Source of the DNA: Clostridioides difficile ATCC 9689 = DSM 1296
Lineage (GTDB): Bacteria; Bacillota; Clostridia; Peptostreptococcales; Peptostreptococcaceae
NCBI RefSeq assembly: GCF_001077535.1
Contig: NZ_CP011968.1
Location: 682,001 to 746,000 of the forward strand
Direction of reading: 5' to 3'
Length of the DNA stretch: 64,000 nt
Shown here: positions 8,743 to 17,766 of the stretch, piece after piece
How positions within the stretch are numbered: position 1 is the stretch's first letter
How the letters are laid out: every line of letters begins with the position of its first letter
Program-made: the position numbers and the translations under genes
Notes under the pieces: model-generated
Database searches by the model: none
What the model was told of the DNA's origin: nothing
The model's input: the letters and a program-made list of their open reading frames with translations, nothing else

Positions 8743-10203
8743 ATGTTTAATGAACTTAAAACAAAAGAAAATGTATATAAAAATTTAATAAATGGAAAAT
8801 GGGTAGAATCTAATTCGAGAAAGCCAATAGAAATTTACTCACCAATAGATAATTCTCTTGTTGGGAAAGTACAATCTATGACAAAACATGAGGTAGATGA
8901 GGTTATAAAAAACACAAAAGAGAGTATAAAAGTATGGGCTGAAATGCCTGTATACAAGAGAGCCAATATATTTCATAAGGCTGCTGATTTATTGTTAGAA
9001 AATATAGATGAGATAGCTAATATACTGGTACTTGAAATAGCCAAAGACATAAAATCTGCAAGGGCAGAAGTTGAGAGAACAGCAGATTTTTTAAGATACA
9101 CAGCTGATGTGGGAAAAAATATGGAGGGTGAAGCCATTAGTGGAGATAATTTCCCTGGTGGAACAAGAAATAAGATGTCTTATGTTTCAAGGGTTCCATT
9201 AGGTACTGTTTTAGCTATATCTCCTTTTAATTATCCTGTAAATTTATCAATGTCAAAGATTGCTCCAGCACTTATTGGTGGAAATGCAGTCGTATTAAAA
9301 CCTGCTACACAAGGGGCTATTAGCGCACTTCATGTGGTAGAAATTATGAGAAAAGCTGGGATACCAGATGGAGTACTTAATACTATTACAGGTAGGGGTA
9401 GTGAGATAGGAGATTATGTTGTAACGCATAAAGGAATTAATTTTATTAACTTTACTGGTAGTACTGAAGTTGGTCAGCATATATCTAAAATATCTGGAAT
9501 GGTACCATTATTATTGGAGCTTGGTGGAAAAGATGCGGCTATAGTATTAGAAGATGCAGACTTAGATTTTGCAGCTAAGAATATAGTATCTGGAGCGTAT
9601 TCATATTCAGGACAAAGATGTACGGCAGTAAAGAGAATTTTAGTACAAGAGAGTGTGGCGGATAAATTAGTCGGAAAAATAAAGCCATTGGTAGAGAAGT
9701 TGACAATTGGAAATCCAATGGATGAAGTAGTTATCACTCCTCTTATAGATAATAAAGCAACTGATTTTGTTCAAGGGTTGGTTGATGATGCATTACATAA
9801 AGGAGCAAAGTTAATAACAGGCAATGTTAGAAAAAATAATTTATTCTATCCAACATTGTTAGATAATGTAAATGTTGATATGAAAATTGCTTGGGAAGAA
9901 CCATTTGGTCCAGTACTTCCAATTATAAGAGTTAAAGATATAAATCAAGCAATTGAAATTGCTAATCAATCAGAGTATGGGCTTCAATCATCAGTATTTA
10001 CAAGTGATATTGATAAGGCATTTTATATAGCTGATAAACTTGAAGTTGGTACTGTTCAAATAAATAATAAGACTGAAAGAGGTCCAGACCACTTCCCATT
10101 TTTAGGTGTAAAGGCATCTGGTATGGGAACTCAAGGTGTTAAGTATTCAATTGAGGCTATGACTAGACCTAAGGCAGTAGTGGTAAATGTTAGGGAGTTG
10201 TAA
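8743..10203 (+). CDS. gapN: NADP-dependent non-phosphorylating glyceraldehyde-3-phosphate dehydrogenase
   Basis: 486 aa aldehyde-dehydrogenase superfamily enzyme. It oxidises glyceraldehyde-3-phosphate directly to 3-phosphoglycerate, making NADPH and bypassing the ATP-forming step. Catalytic Cys293 lies in SGQRCTAVKR and the general base Glu259 in LLELGGKDA. The NINGKWV-type N-terminus, PFNYPVNLSMSKIAPAL and the C-terminal GPDHFPFLGVKASG are typical of GapN rather than of generic ALDHs. RBS: GAGAGAGG. It is monocistronic, with its own promoter and terminator. Confidence 0.9.
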   Translation: MFNELKTKENVYKNLINGKWVESNSRKPIEIYSPIDNSLVGKVQSMTKHEVDEVIKNTKESIKVWAEMPVYKRANIFHKAADLLLENIDEIANILVLEIAKDIKSARAEVERTADFLRYTADVGKNMEGEAISGDNFPGGTRNKMSYVSRVPLGTVLAISPFNYPVNLSMSKIAPALIGGNAVVLKPATQGAISALHVVEIMRKAGIPDGVLNTITGRGSEIGDYVVTHKGINFINFTGSTEVGQHISKISGMVPLLLELGGKDAAIVLEDADLDFAAKNIVSGAYSYSGQRCTAVKRILVQESVADKLVGKIKPLVEKLTIGNPMDEVVITPLIDNKATDFVQGLVDDALHKGAKLITGNVRKNNLFYPTLLDNVNVDMKIAWEEPFGPVLPIIRVKDINQAIEIANQSEYGLQSSVFTSDIDKAFYIADKLEVGTVQINNKTERGPDHFPFLGVKASGMGTQGVKYSIEAMTRPKAVVVNVREL

Positions 10204-10241
10204 TAAATAAATAGAGATAAAGAATAGTAGAGATAAAGAAT

Positions 10242-10300
10242 AAAGGAGTTGTCTTAAATTTGATTTTTTGTAATTAAATTTTAAGTTCAACTCCTTTTTT
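10242..10300 (+). terminator. gapN terminator
   Basis: AAAGGAGTTG at 10242-10251 pairs with CAACTCCTTT at 10288-10297 and is followed by a T-run. The remaining bases to 10499 show nothing recognisable. Confidence 0.85.
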
Positions 10301-10499
10301 GAATCTTTATATGTTATTTCTTAGTAATTCTTTTTTTATTAATATTTTAAACTTTGATATTGATGAAATTTGAACATGATAAATATCTCAAATTTATAGT
10401 CTTGTTTTCTAATGATGAAGCCTATTTCTACTTAAATAGAGCAATTTCTAAAATGAACATTTTTATCTCGAGTACCATATACAATGAAAAAAATTAACC

Positions 10500-10529
10500 T
10501 TGACAAGTGACCGTTGGTCGCTGTATGAT
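10500..10529 (+). promoter_or_regulatory. promoter of the tetR-dikinase operon
   Basis: TTGACA at 10500-10505 and TATGAT at 10524-10529 are separated by 18 bases. The first operator lies inside the spacer. Confidence 0.75.
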
Positions 10530-10556
10530 AAATAAAAAAGAAACGACCAGTGGTCG
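10509..10556. promoter_or_regulatory. twin TetR operators
   Basis: Two copies of a GACC-NNN-GGTCGCT palindrome: GACCGTTGGTC at 10509-10519 (between -35 and -10) and CGACCAGTGGTCG at 10544-10556 (just after -10). The placement fits autorepression by the gene that follows. Confidence 0.75.
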
Positions 10557-10576
10557 CTAAAAGGAGGTATCGCCCT

Positions 10577-11182
10577 ATGCCAAAAGGAATTGTGCTTACA
10601 CCCGAACAACAAGCAGAACGCCGAGAAAAAATAGTTGCTGTTGCTTTGAGTCTCATGGCTGAAAATGGATTCCAAAAAACATCAATGAGAGAAATTGCAG
10701 TTTTAGCCAACATGGGAAAGTCAAGTCTATACGATTTTTTCAAAACGAAAGATGAGATTGTTGTATATGCAGTTGAGAAAGAAATAGAAAAAACTATCCA
10801 ACAAGTTCATAGGATTATTGATGGTGAACCTTCACCACAACAGTGCCTTAGAAAAATCATGCTTAATCATCTTAGATTTCCAGAGCAGTATAGAACTGTA
10901 CTGATGTGGTTAAATACAGAATCTGATTATTTAGAAGAAGAGTATCGAAAGAGACTTAAAGATGCTCGTTATGCATATCAAGATATTATAAAATCGGTAA
11001 TTGATAATGGTGTGACCACAGGCATCTTTCGCAAAACGGATACCGCTCTTGTGACACGTTTGTTAATTAACTCCATGTTATCAATCAGTTACACGTCAAG
11101 ACCATTGGATAGTTCGGAAAAAATGTTGGATGAAACAATGAATATATTTCTGCACGGAATTATGAATGATGGAGGTGAATGA
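10577..11182 (+). CDS. TetR-family regulator
   Basis: 201 aa from the ATG at 10577, chosen because AAGGAGGT ends 10 bases before it; the ATG at 10550 would overlap the operator. The HTH segment is REIAVLANMGKSSLYDFFKTKDEIVVYA. The C-terminal part is a helical effector domain. The stop codon overlaps the first possible start of the dikinase gene, so the two form an operon. Codon use is visibly richer in G and C than in neighbouring genes, pointing to acquisition by transfer. The inducer is unknown. Confidence 0.88.
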   Translation: MPKGIVLTPEQQAERREKIVAVALSLMAENGFQKTSMREIAVLANMGKSSLYDFFKTKDEIVVYAVEKEIEKTIQQVHRIIDGEPSPQQCLRKIMLNHLRFPEQYRTVLMWLNTESDYLEEEYRKRLKDARYAYQDIIKSVIDNGVTTGIFRKTDTALVTRLLINSMLSISYTSRPLDSSEKMLDETMNIFLHGIMNDGGE

Positions 11183-11184
11183 TT

Positions 11185-13752
11185 ATGATTTATTATGTCT
11201 TGCCACTGGAACATAAACAAGCAACCATTGAAATTGTTGGTGGAAAAGGGATGTCTTTATCAAAACTATTGACAGCAGGCATCCCTGTGCCAGACGGTTT
11301 TCATGTTACGACTGCTTCATACCAGATTTTTGTTGAGACGAACCATATTCAGTCTCGAATTAATAAACTGCTAGATGGTATTGATTCCAATAATACCAGC
11401 CAACTTGAAGATGTATCTAAGAAAATAGGGGAGCTTTTCCATAATGGAGAAATGCCACAGGAAGTGTCGGACGCAATTAAAACAGCTTATGCCGGATTAG
11501 GGAACATATCGGTGGCTGTCCGTTCGTCTGCGACTGCTGAAGATTTACCTGACGCTTCTTTTGCAGGTCAGCAGGAAACTTATCTTAACATACAAGGTGA
11601 AGATAAAGTTATTGACGCTGTAAAGAGATGCTGGGCTTCCTTATGGACAGCTCGTGCTATTGCTTATCGTGTGAAGAATAATATAAAGCACGAGATTGTC
11701 GCACTTGCTGTTGTAGTACAAAAGCTTGCATTTTCCGATTCATCTGGTATTATGTTTACGTTAAACCCAATCAATGGTAGACGTAGCGAAATGATTATTA
11801 ACGCTGCATGGGGGCTTGGTGAAGCGGTGGTTTCTAGCTTAGTTACACCCGATACAATCGTAGTGGATAAGGATTCCGAACGAATTATATCGTATGAAGT
11901 GGCAAATAAAGAGATTATGACGGTTCGTACTTCAGAAGGAACAGAAGAAACCATGGTTCCTGAAAGGTTGAGAAAAAAATATGCTCTTACTCGTAATCAG
12001 GTAATGCAACTGATACAGCTTGGAAAGAAAATTGAGAAGTATTATCAAATGCCTATGGATGTAGAGTGGGCACTGGAAAAAGATAAATTGTACATTGTTC
12101 AGGCTCGTCCAATTACTGTTCTGCCACCAGAATGGGTATTGCCAGAACAGGATGTTGTATACACAAAGGGAAGTTTGGCAGAACATTTGCCAAATCCTGT
12201 TACACCTTTGTTCGCCACGCTTGGTCTTGAAATCGTAAACCGTGCATCAGAGCTTTTATGGATAGATATGTTTGGTAAAAGTGCGAAAAAATTATTACCA
12301 AAAAACGGGGCATATACGGTTATTAATGGATATGTTTATCTTTCTGCTAAATCAAATCCACTTTTGATTGCTATCAAATCCCTTTCCCCACGCTCTTTAC
12401 GTAGGACACTTATGAACAGCGTTGCACGCTGGGAAACGGCACGAAAAGGATATGAGGATGCTATTAAACAATGGGAAGAAAAGCCCCTGCATACTATGAA
12501 CGCCCATCAAATTATGGAGGGTATTCAGACAATATTTTATGCCGCATGTATTTATTTCACAAGGATTCAGCTTACATTGCCTGCTGCTTCTATCAGTGAA
12601 ACATTATTTACAAAATTATTTCAAGGAGCAGTTCGACGTGCTGGTATAACGGATACTTCCGTTTTCCTGCTTGGGTTTGATACGATTGTTCTGCAATCGG
12701 AAAAGGAGTTGTGGGGTATTTCAGAATGGGTAAAGCAAAATAACAGCATCAACCTTTATCTGCAAAACAGTCCTGCAATAAAGATAGCAGAAGATTTCAT
12801 GTCTTCAGTTGTGCCTGTTGGAGTTTCACAGGAAGTATGGATAGAATGGAAAAATCGAATCAATAAGTACTTTAAAGAGTTTGGTCGTACCGCTTATGAG
12901 TTTGATTTTGCGCATTCCACACCGCAGGAAACACTTACACCAACTTTTGAATCCGTAAAAACATTTGTGGAAGGAAAAGGGGAAAGTCCTTTTTTACGCC
13001 AGACCACGTTTGAAAAGCGTAGAAAACATGCAGAAGAAGAGATTTTACAACACATAGGTGGATTGCGTAAAAAACTATTTTTTAAGTTGCTCCATTGGGC
13101 ACAGGAAACCTCTCCTATGCGTGAAAATGCTATTTATTTGATGGGAATGGGACATCCTCTGATTCGTTGTATGTTTCAGGAAATCTCAGAACGATTCATA
13201 CGAGGAGGAGCTATTTCACATTTAGATGATATTTATTGGCTCACAAAATCGGAATTGGAGGTACTTATAGAGCAGTTGGATAAAAACAAGTCTCTATCTG
13301 ATATGAACGGGATAATACCTGTTCGAAAAGCTGAACTTAAAAAATACATGGGTTATGTGTCACCATCCAAGTTGCCAGAAAAAAACAAAAAAACTATATC
13401 ACAAGCACCACAGAAGCAGAAAGATGGGAAAATTGTGTTGACGGGCATTGGTACCAGTACTGGTGTTGTGACGGCTCCAGCTTGTGTACTGAATAGTCCA
13501 GCAGATTTTGAAAGCTTTCAACCTGGAAGTGTTTTGGTTGCAGTTACCACAACTCCAGCATGGACACCATTATTTTCATCTGCAAGTGCGATTGTAACGG
13601 ACATTGGTGGTCCTCTTAGCCATTCAAGCATTGTCGCACGTGAATATGGCATCCCAGCCGTTATGGCTACACACATTGCCACACGAACTATTAAGAGCGG
13701 ACAAATGATAACGGTGGATGGGTTGGCAGGTACGGTGACGTTTGATGAGTAA
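11185..13752 (+). CDS. PEP-synthase / rifampicin-phosphotransferase-like dikinase
   Basis: 855 aa from ATG 11185 (GGAGG 9 bases upstream; ATG 11179 is only 3 bases from it). The domain order is: N-terminal PPDK ATP-grasp domain (GGKGMSLSKLLTAGIPVPDGF; VAVRSSATAEDLPDASFAGQ; MDVEWALEKDKLYIVQARP, to about residue 310), a central variable domain, and the C-terminal swivelling phosphohistidine domain with catalytic His813 in GGPLSHSSIVAREYGIPAV. A PEP-binding TIM barrel is absent. This matches rifampicin phosphotransferases (~860 aa) and related antibiotic or small-molecule dikinases better than true PEP synthase. Pairing with an inducible TetR fits a detoxification role, but the substrate is not proven. 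Base composition suggests horizontal transfer. Confidence 0.8.
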   Translation: MIYYVLPLEHKQATIEIVGGKGMSLSKLLTAGIPVPDGFHVTTASYQIFVETNHIQSRINKLLDGIDSNNTSQLEDVSKKIGELFHNGEMPQEVSDAIKTAYAGLGNISVAVRSSATAEDLPDASFAGQQETYLNIQGEDKVIDAVKRCWASLWTARAIAYRVKNNIKHEIVALAVVVQKLAFSDSSGIMFTLNPINGRRSEMIINAAWGLGEAVVSSLVTPDTIVVDKDSERIISYEVANKEIMTVRTSEGTEETMVPERLRKKYALTRNQVMQLIQLGKKIEKYYQMPMDVEWALEKDKLYIVQARPITVLPPEWVLPEQDVVYTKGSLAEHLPNPVTPLFATLGLEIVNRASELLWIDMFGKSAKKLLPKNGAYTVINGYVYLSAKSNPLLIAIKSLSPRSLRRTLMNSVARWETARKGYEDAIKQWEEKPLHTMNAHQIMEGIQTIFYAACIYFTRIQLTLPAASISETLFTKLFQGAVRRAGITDTSVFLLGFDTIVLQSEKELWGISEWVKQNNSINLYLQNSPAIKIAEDFMSSVVPVGVSQEVWIEWKNRINKYFKEFGRTAYEFDFAHSTPQETLTPTFESVKTFVEGKGESPFLRQTTFEKRRKHAEEEILQHIGGLRKKLFFKLLHWAQETSPMRENAIYLMGMGHPLIRCMFQEISERFIRGGAISHLDDIYWLTKSELEVLIEQLDKNKSLSDMNGIIPVRKAELKKYMGYVSPSKLPEKNKKTISQAPQKQKDGKIVLTGIGTSTGVVTAPACVLNSPADFESFQPGSVLVAVTTTPAWTPLFSSASAIVTDIGGPLSHSSIVAREYGIPAVMATHIATRTIKSGQMITVDGLAGTVTFDE

Positions 13753-13846
13753 AAAGCCTATTTTCGCTTTGAAGCTTTCGACCTTTGTGATTGCGCTAGC
13801 GGAAGTAGTAATACTTAAAGTTTTCAGATTTCATAATACTACTAAT

Positions 13847-13893
13847 ACCCACCGAACAGCGGTAAGAAAAACCGTAGCTTGGTGGGTATTTTC
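13847..13893 (+). terminator. GC-rich terminator of the dikinase operon
   Basis: ACCCACC pairs with GGTGGGT, with an inner ACGGT/ACCGT helix, followed by ATTTTCTT. It is unlike the AT-rich terminators of the neighbours. Confidence 0.85.
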
Positions 13894-14011
13894 TTATGCA
13901 AAAAAATGAGAATGTCTCAAAATAAAAATTTGATTAGAAAAAATCAATTTTGAGACAATTCCTTTATTTGTTGATACAATAATATCACTTATAATAAGCA
14001 ATTTTATATTG

Positions 14012-14322
14012 TTAATTGGAGGAGTTTTGAAACATAAGTTTTTCAAAGTCTTTTATTGGTAAAGGTCTAGAGAACACGTATCCTTGTAACATATCACAGT
14101 CTATTTCTTGTAAGAAATCTTTTTGAAAACTGGTCTCTATTCCCTCGGCTACAGTGGTCATTTTTAACTTTTTAGCTAGGTATAGCCGAACATTTCATAA
14201 TAATGGTCATTAGCCCAAACAACAGTAAAGTGTTCATCTAATAGGTGTTTACTAACACTTACATCCAGTGCATTCATTAGTAAACTGTATTCAATATTTG
14301 CAAAATCTATATATTTTGACAT
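14012..14322 (-). pseudogene. collapsed PAS-EAL (c-di-GMP phosphodiesterase) gene
   Basis: The frame from ATG 14322 to stop 14176 encodes 48 residues ending in a PAS start (FTVVWANDHYYEMFGYT). Directly after it, in another frame, comes the end of an EAL domain: LAKKLKMTTVAEGIET, then CDMLQGYVFSRPLP and a natural stop at 14012. The middle of the PAS domain, any GGDEF domain and most of the EAL domain, including the EAL motif, are missing. This is an internal deletion with a frame change, so no phosphodiesterase can be made. The gene was oriented like the two cyclase genes upstream of it. Confidence 0.8.
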
Positions 14323-14369
14323 TCTTAGTACTCTCTTATAACATATATTTTGTAGAATATCTGAACTAG

Positions 14370-15599
14370 CTAGTTTAAAGTAGATTTATTTTTAAGCTTA
14401 TTTTCATACATCAAAGAATCTGCCTTTGATATTAAAGTTTCAATATCGGATATTCCATCCCACTCAACTAATCCATAGCTTATGGAAAGAGCATAAGGAT
14501 ACTCGTCAGTATTACTTAATTTTGATAATTCATAATTTATATTAATCATTATTTTTTCTGCTTCTACACAACTTGTATTCTGTAAAAGGAATAAAAATTC
14601 ATCTCCACCATATCTAAATAGTAAGGAATTTTCTACATTTATAAGTTTTTTTATTATTTGAGCAGTAGTGGATATGTATTTATCACCAAATTGGTGTCCA
14701 AATTTATCATTTACAGGTTTTAAGCTATTTAAATCAGTAAAACATAAGGTAAATTTGTAGTGATTTGATGTCCACTCTGATAGTTTTTGATTTACAAAAG
14801 GTCTATTGTAGAAGCCTGTCAGTAAATCTGTATATACAATATCATTCAATTTATTAATTTCATACTCTGTCTTTATACTTTCTACATATTCTATTTGATT
14901 TTTAATATCATAACCTTTTATTTGAGTAATTCTAAAGCTATATCTTTCTGCAATATAGTTACCTACCAAAACTATTATGGCAGACTTGATTCCATATAAT
15001 TTTAAAATCAATACATTTCCAACAGTATAGTATATTGACAAACTCAAACATAGATACAAGTACATTCCAAACATAAGGCTCAATAAGAAAATTAAGTTTT
15101 TTTTGTCCTCTAAAACTGCCTCAAAGTTAATCTTATTATTTTTATTATTTTTATAACTGAAATATAGTCCTGTAACTATAAAGCTAAATGATATAGGAAA
15201 TACTCTGTAAATATTTGCAATAGAATTACTATCAAATAAATATGCTGGCATATTTAACACTATTGACATTAAAGACCTAAAAAATATATTTATTGCTAAA
15301 CCAATGATGGAGCAGTTTAGTGAATAAAAAATGTTTTTTATTGTGGAGATTTTATAAGTTACTTTAATTTGTATGAATAAAATCAACATAAAAATTGTCC
15401 AATTTATAATTAGATGAAACTTTAAATAAGTACAAATAATAAAAATTAAATAATTAAATATAGAATATATAATATATACTGTGTATTTATTTTTAGAGTT
15501 ATTAATCATTATGTCCAGATATTTAAAAAAATTATAATGATAGAGATAATAAGATAAAAAACATAGTGAGACTACAAGTAAGCTCATGTAAATATTCAT
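14370..15599 (-). CDS. membrane diguanylate cyclase
   Basis: 409 aa from ATG 15599, two bases after the stop of the upstream cyclase gene; the start at 15659 would overlap that gene by 59 bases. The N-terminal half holds about six or seven hydrophobic helices. The C-terminal GGDEF domain has an intact signature (RYGGDEF, 331-335) and the DLNSLKPVNDKFGHQFGD segment, so it should make c-di-GMP from two GTP. The residues where an RxxD inhibitory site would lie (NVEN) do not match, so product inhibition is not expected. Co-transcribed with the preceding gene. Confidence 0.87.
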   Translation of the reverse strand: MNIYMSLLVVSLCFLSYYLYHYNFFKYLDIMINNSKNKYTVYIIYSIFNYLIFIICTYLKFHLIINWTIFMLILFIQIKVTYKISTIKNIFYSLNCSIIGLAINIFFRSLMSIVLNMPAYLFDSNSIANIYRVFPISFSFIVTGLYFSYKNNKNNKINFEAVLEDKKNLIFLLSLMFGMYLYLCLSLSIYYTVGNVLILKLYGIKSAIIVLVGNYIAERYSFRITQIKGYDIKNQIEYVESIKTEYEINKLNDIVYTDLLTGFYNRPFVNQKLSEWTSNHYKFTLCFTDLNSLKPVNDKFGHQFGDKYISTTAQIIKKLINVENSLLFRYGGDEFLFLLQNTSCVEAEKIMININYELSKLSNTDEYPYALSISYGLVEWDGISDIETLISKADSLMYENKLKNKSTLN

Positions 15600-15600
15600 T

Positions 15601-16779
15601 TTAGTTATTGTTCCTTTTATGATTATTTTGTTTATTAGTGTACATTCTAATATCAGCAATATTAATAATTTCTTCTACAGTCATTTTGTTTTCGCTAGAA
15701 ACTTCTACAATACCATAGCTAAAAGATATCGTATTATCCATAATTTTACTTATTTTCTCTATAAATTCTTTTGTGGTGTTTTCATTAGATTTAGGCATAA
15801 TAACTATAAACTCATCTCCTCCTATTCTAGCAAATATGTCATCTATTCCTAAGTTTTCAATAACTATACTTGAGAAGTTAATAATATAGTTATCCCCAGC
15901 TAAATGTCCATATGTATCATTTATCGTCTTTAATTTATCCAAATCGATATATATCAATGAAAATAATAAATTGTTATTAATGTAATGCTGTATTTTTTCA
16001 AAAGCAAATTTTCGATTATATGCTGATGTTAATTCATCAATGTTAGCTTTTTTCTTTAATAAATTTACTTTTAGTAATTGTTCTTGTTTTATCATTTTTA
16101 GTCTATGATGTTCTTTTTCTAAATAAATATTTTTTTCAATGGAATATATATGATTGATGAATATAATTAGTTGTAAGATTAATAATATGTTACTTCCCAA
16201 TATAAAGTAGGAAGTTAGAGAACTTGGTGGAGCAAATGTAATTTGTATACTATCAAATAATATATATCCTAAAGTGAACCAGATAAATTTTAAAAATAGA
16301 CTGAACTCTATTTGATTTTGAGTTATTATATAAATATGCTCTTTTATTTTATTCATAGAGTACCATAAGATAAAATCTAAAATAGAAGCTATTAAAATAC
16401 TAATTAACCTATAGGTCATATTTGCAAATATTATATCTGGACTTGTATTTTTAACAAGTGATATTGTACTTACAGTAATAAGGTGTAAAATACAAAAACT
16501 TATTACTGCCATATTGGGAATAAAATGGTTGTTAGTAGAACTTTTTCTGCTTAAGAGCAATTTATGACTTACTATGTAAAACAATATATAATATAGTGGT
16601 AATGGTAATTTTGTGAATATTATTATCAAGAAGGTTAATGGTTTTATTAAAAAAATATATTTGTAATTCTTATGTATAGTTATATTTTTGTTTCCAAAAG
16701 ATGCTATTTTGCATATGTAAATGTTACATAGTTCGATTATTAATATAGTAGTTATGATTAAAAATATATGGTATTTCAT
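15601..16779 (-). CDS. membrane diguanylate cyclase
   Basis: 392 aa with about seven hydrophobic segments in residues 1-210, a short coiled linker, and a GGDEF domain (RIGGDEF, 320-324; DLDKLKTINDTYGHLAGD). The I-site position reads GIDD, not RxxD. The start is supported by AGAGGA 9 bases upstream. It is paralogous in layout to the cyclase that follows it; the two membrane sensors probably respond to different cues. An 8-bp inverted repeat (ACATGCAA/TTGCATGT, 16863-16907) lies upstream and its role is unknown. Confidence 0.87.
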   Translation of the reverse strand: MKYHIFLIITTILIIELCNIYICKIASFGNKNITIHKNYKYIFLIKPLTFLIIIFTKLPLPLYYILFYIVSHKLLLSRKSSTNNHFIPNMAVISFCILHLITVSTISLVKNTSPDIIFANMTYRLISILIASILDFILWYSMNKIKEHIYIITQNQIEFSLFLKFIWFTLGYILFDSIQITFAPPSSLTSYFILGSNILLILQLIIFINHIYSIEKNIYLEKEHHRLKMIKQEQLLKVNLLKKKANIDELTSAYNRKFAFEKIQHYINNNLLFSLIYIDLDKLKTINDTYGHLAGDNYIINFSSIVIENLGIDDIFARIGGDEFIVIMPKSNENTTKEFIEKISKIMDNTISFSYGIVEVSSENKMTVEEIINIADIRMYTNKQNNHKRNNN

Positions 16780-16959
16780 AGTACATCCTCTTTTAAAGTG
16801 AAATTGTATTTACTTAAAATAGATTAGATTTTATATATTCTATTTTACAGTTTTTATTTAGGTACATGCAAAGAGCTTATTATGGATACCTTCTTTTTTA
16901 TTGCATGTGTCTGTGTTATATAAAATTTAAAAAGTATTATATCTTAATATACAGTATGT

Positions 16960-17450
16960 ATGATAACTATGTGTCCAAATATAGTAATTATGTATGGAAA
17001 GTATAATAGTTATGTGTATAAGTATAGTAATTACATATAGCATGTATGATAACTATGTGTCCAAGTATAGTAATTATATATAGTATGTATGATAACTATA
17101 TGTCCAAGTATAGTATAATTACATATAGCAAATATAATAATTATGTGTCCAAGTATAGTAATTACATATAGTATGTATGATAACTATATGTCCAAGTATA
17201 GTATAATTACATATAGTAAATATAGTAGTTATGTGTCCAAGTGTAGTAATTATATATAGCATGTATGATAACTATGTGTATAAAGTATAGTAATTACATA
17301 TAGCAAGTATAATAGTTATGTGTCCAAGTATAGTAATTATATATAGTAAGTATAATAATTATGTGTATCAAATATAGTAATTACATATAGTAAGTATAAT
17401 AGTTATGTGTATTAAATATAGTAATTACATATAGCAAGTATCATATAATT
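16960..17450. repeat. ~43-bp tandem minisatellite between divergent genes
   Basis: About eleven degenerate units of AAGTATAGTAATTACATATA plus GCATGTATGATAACTATGTGTCC. It occupies the shared upstream region of the cyclase operon (minus) and the GntR gene (plus). The flanks 16800-16959 and 17451-17766 contain AT-rich sequence without genes. Confidence 0.85.
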
Positions 17451-17766
17451 TATTATGTAAAACAAGTATAGCTATTCTATTAACGAATATACATAATATC
17501 AAAAACACATATATGTTTTGCTGGAATTTTGAAGTACTTAAAATTATTCCAATTAATATACTACAATGGTATGTTAATTTGCTGTAGTATAGCTACAATA
17601 TGCTATTTTACTGCATTACAGTATTATAAAACTTAGACCATATATATAAATGGTTTATATTAATTATAGATTATGAGGAAAAAATAAGCAACTATTTTGC
17701 CCTATTAAATAAAAGTAAATATACCTTACAAAAAACAATAAATCTAATTTATCGAAGAGGAAAAAT

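Noticed and set aside
13907..13960. Inverted repeat TGTCTCAAAA / TTTTGAGACA as a mobile-element end
   Set aside because: Similar TTTTGAGACA hairpins occur behind several genes here. The simplest reading is a terminator, in this case of the collapsed EAL gene.
16800..16910. c-di-GMP riboswitch upstream of the cyclase genes
   Set aside because: None of the conserved cores of either c-di-GMP riboswitch class is visible; only a simple 8-bp inverted repeat is seen.
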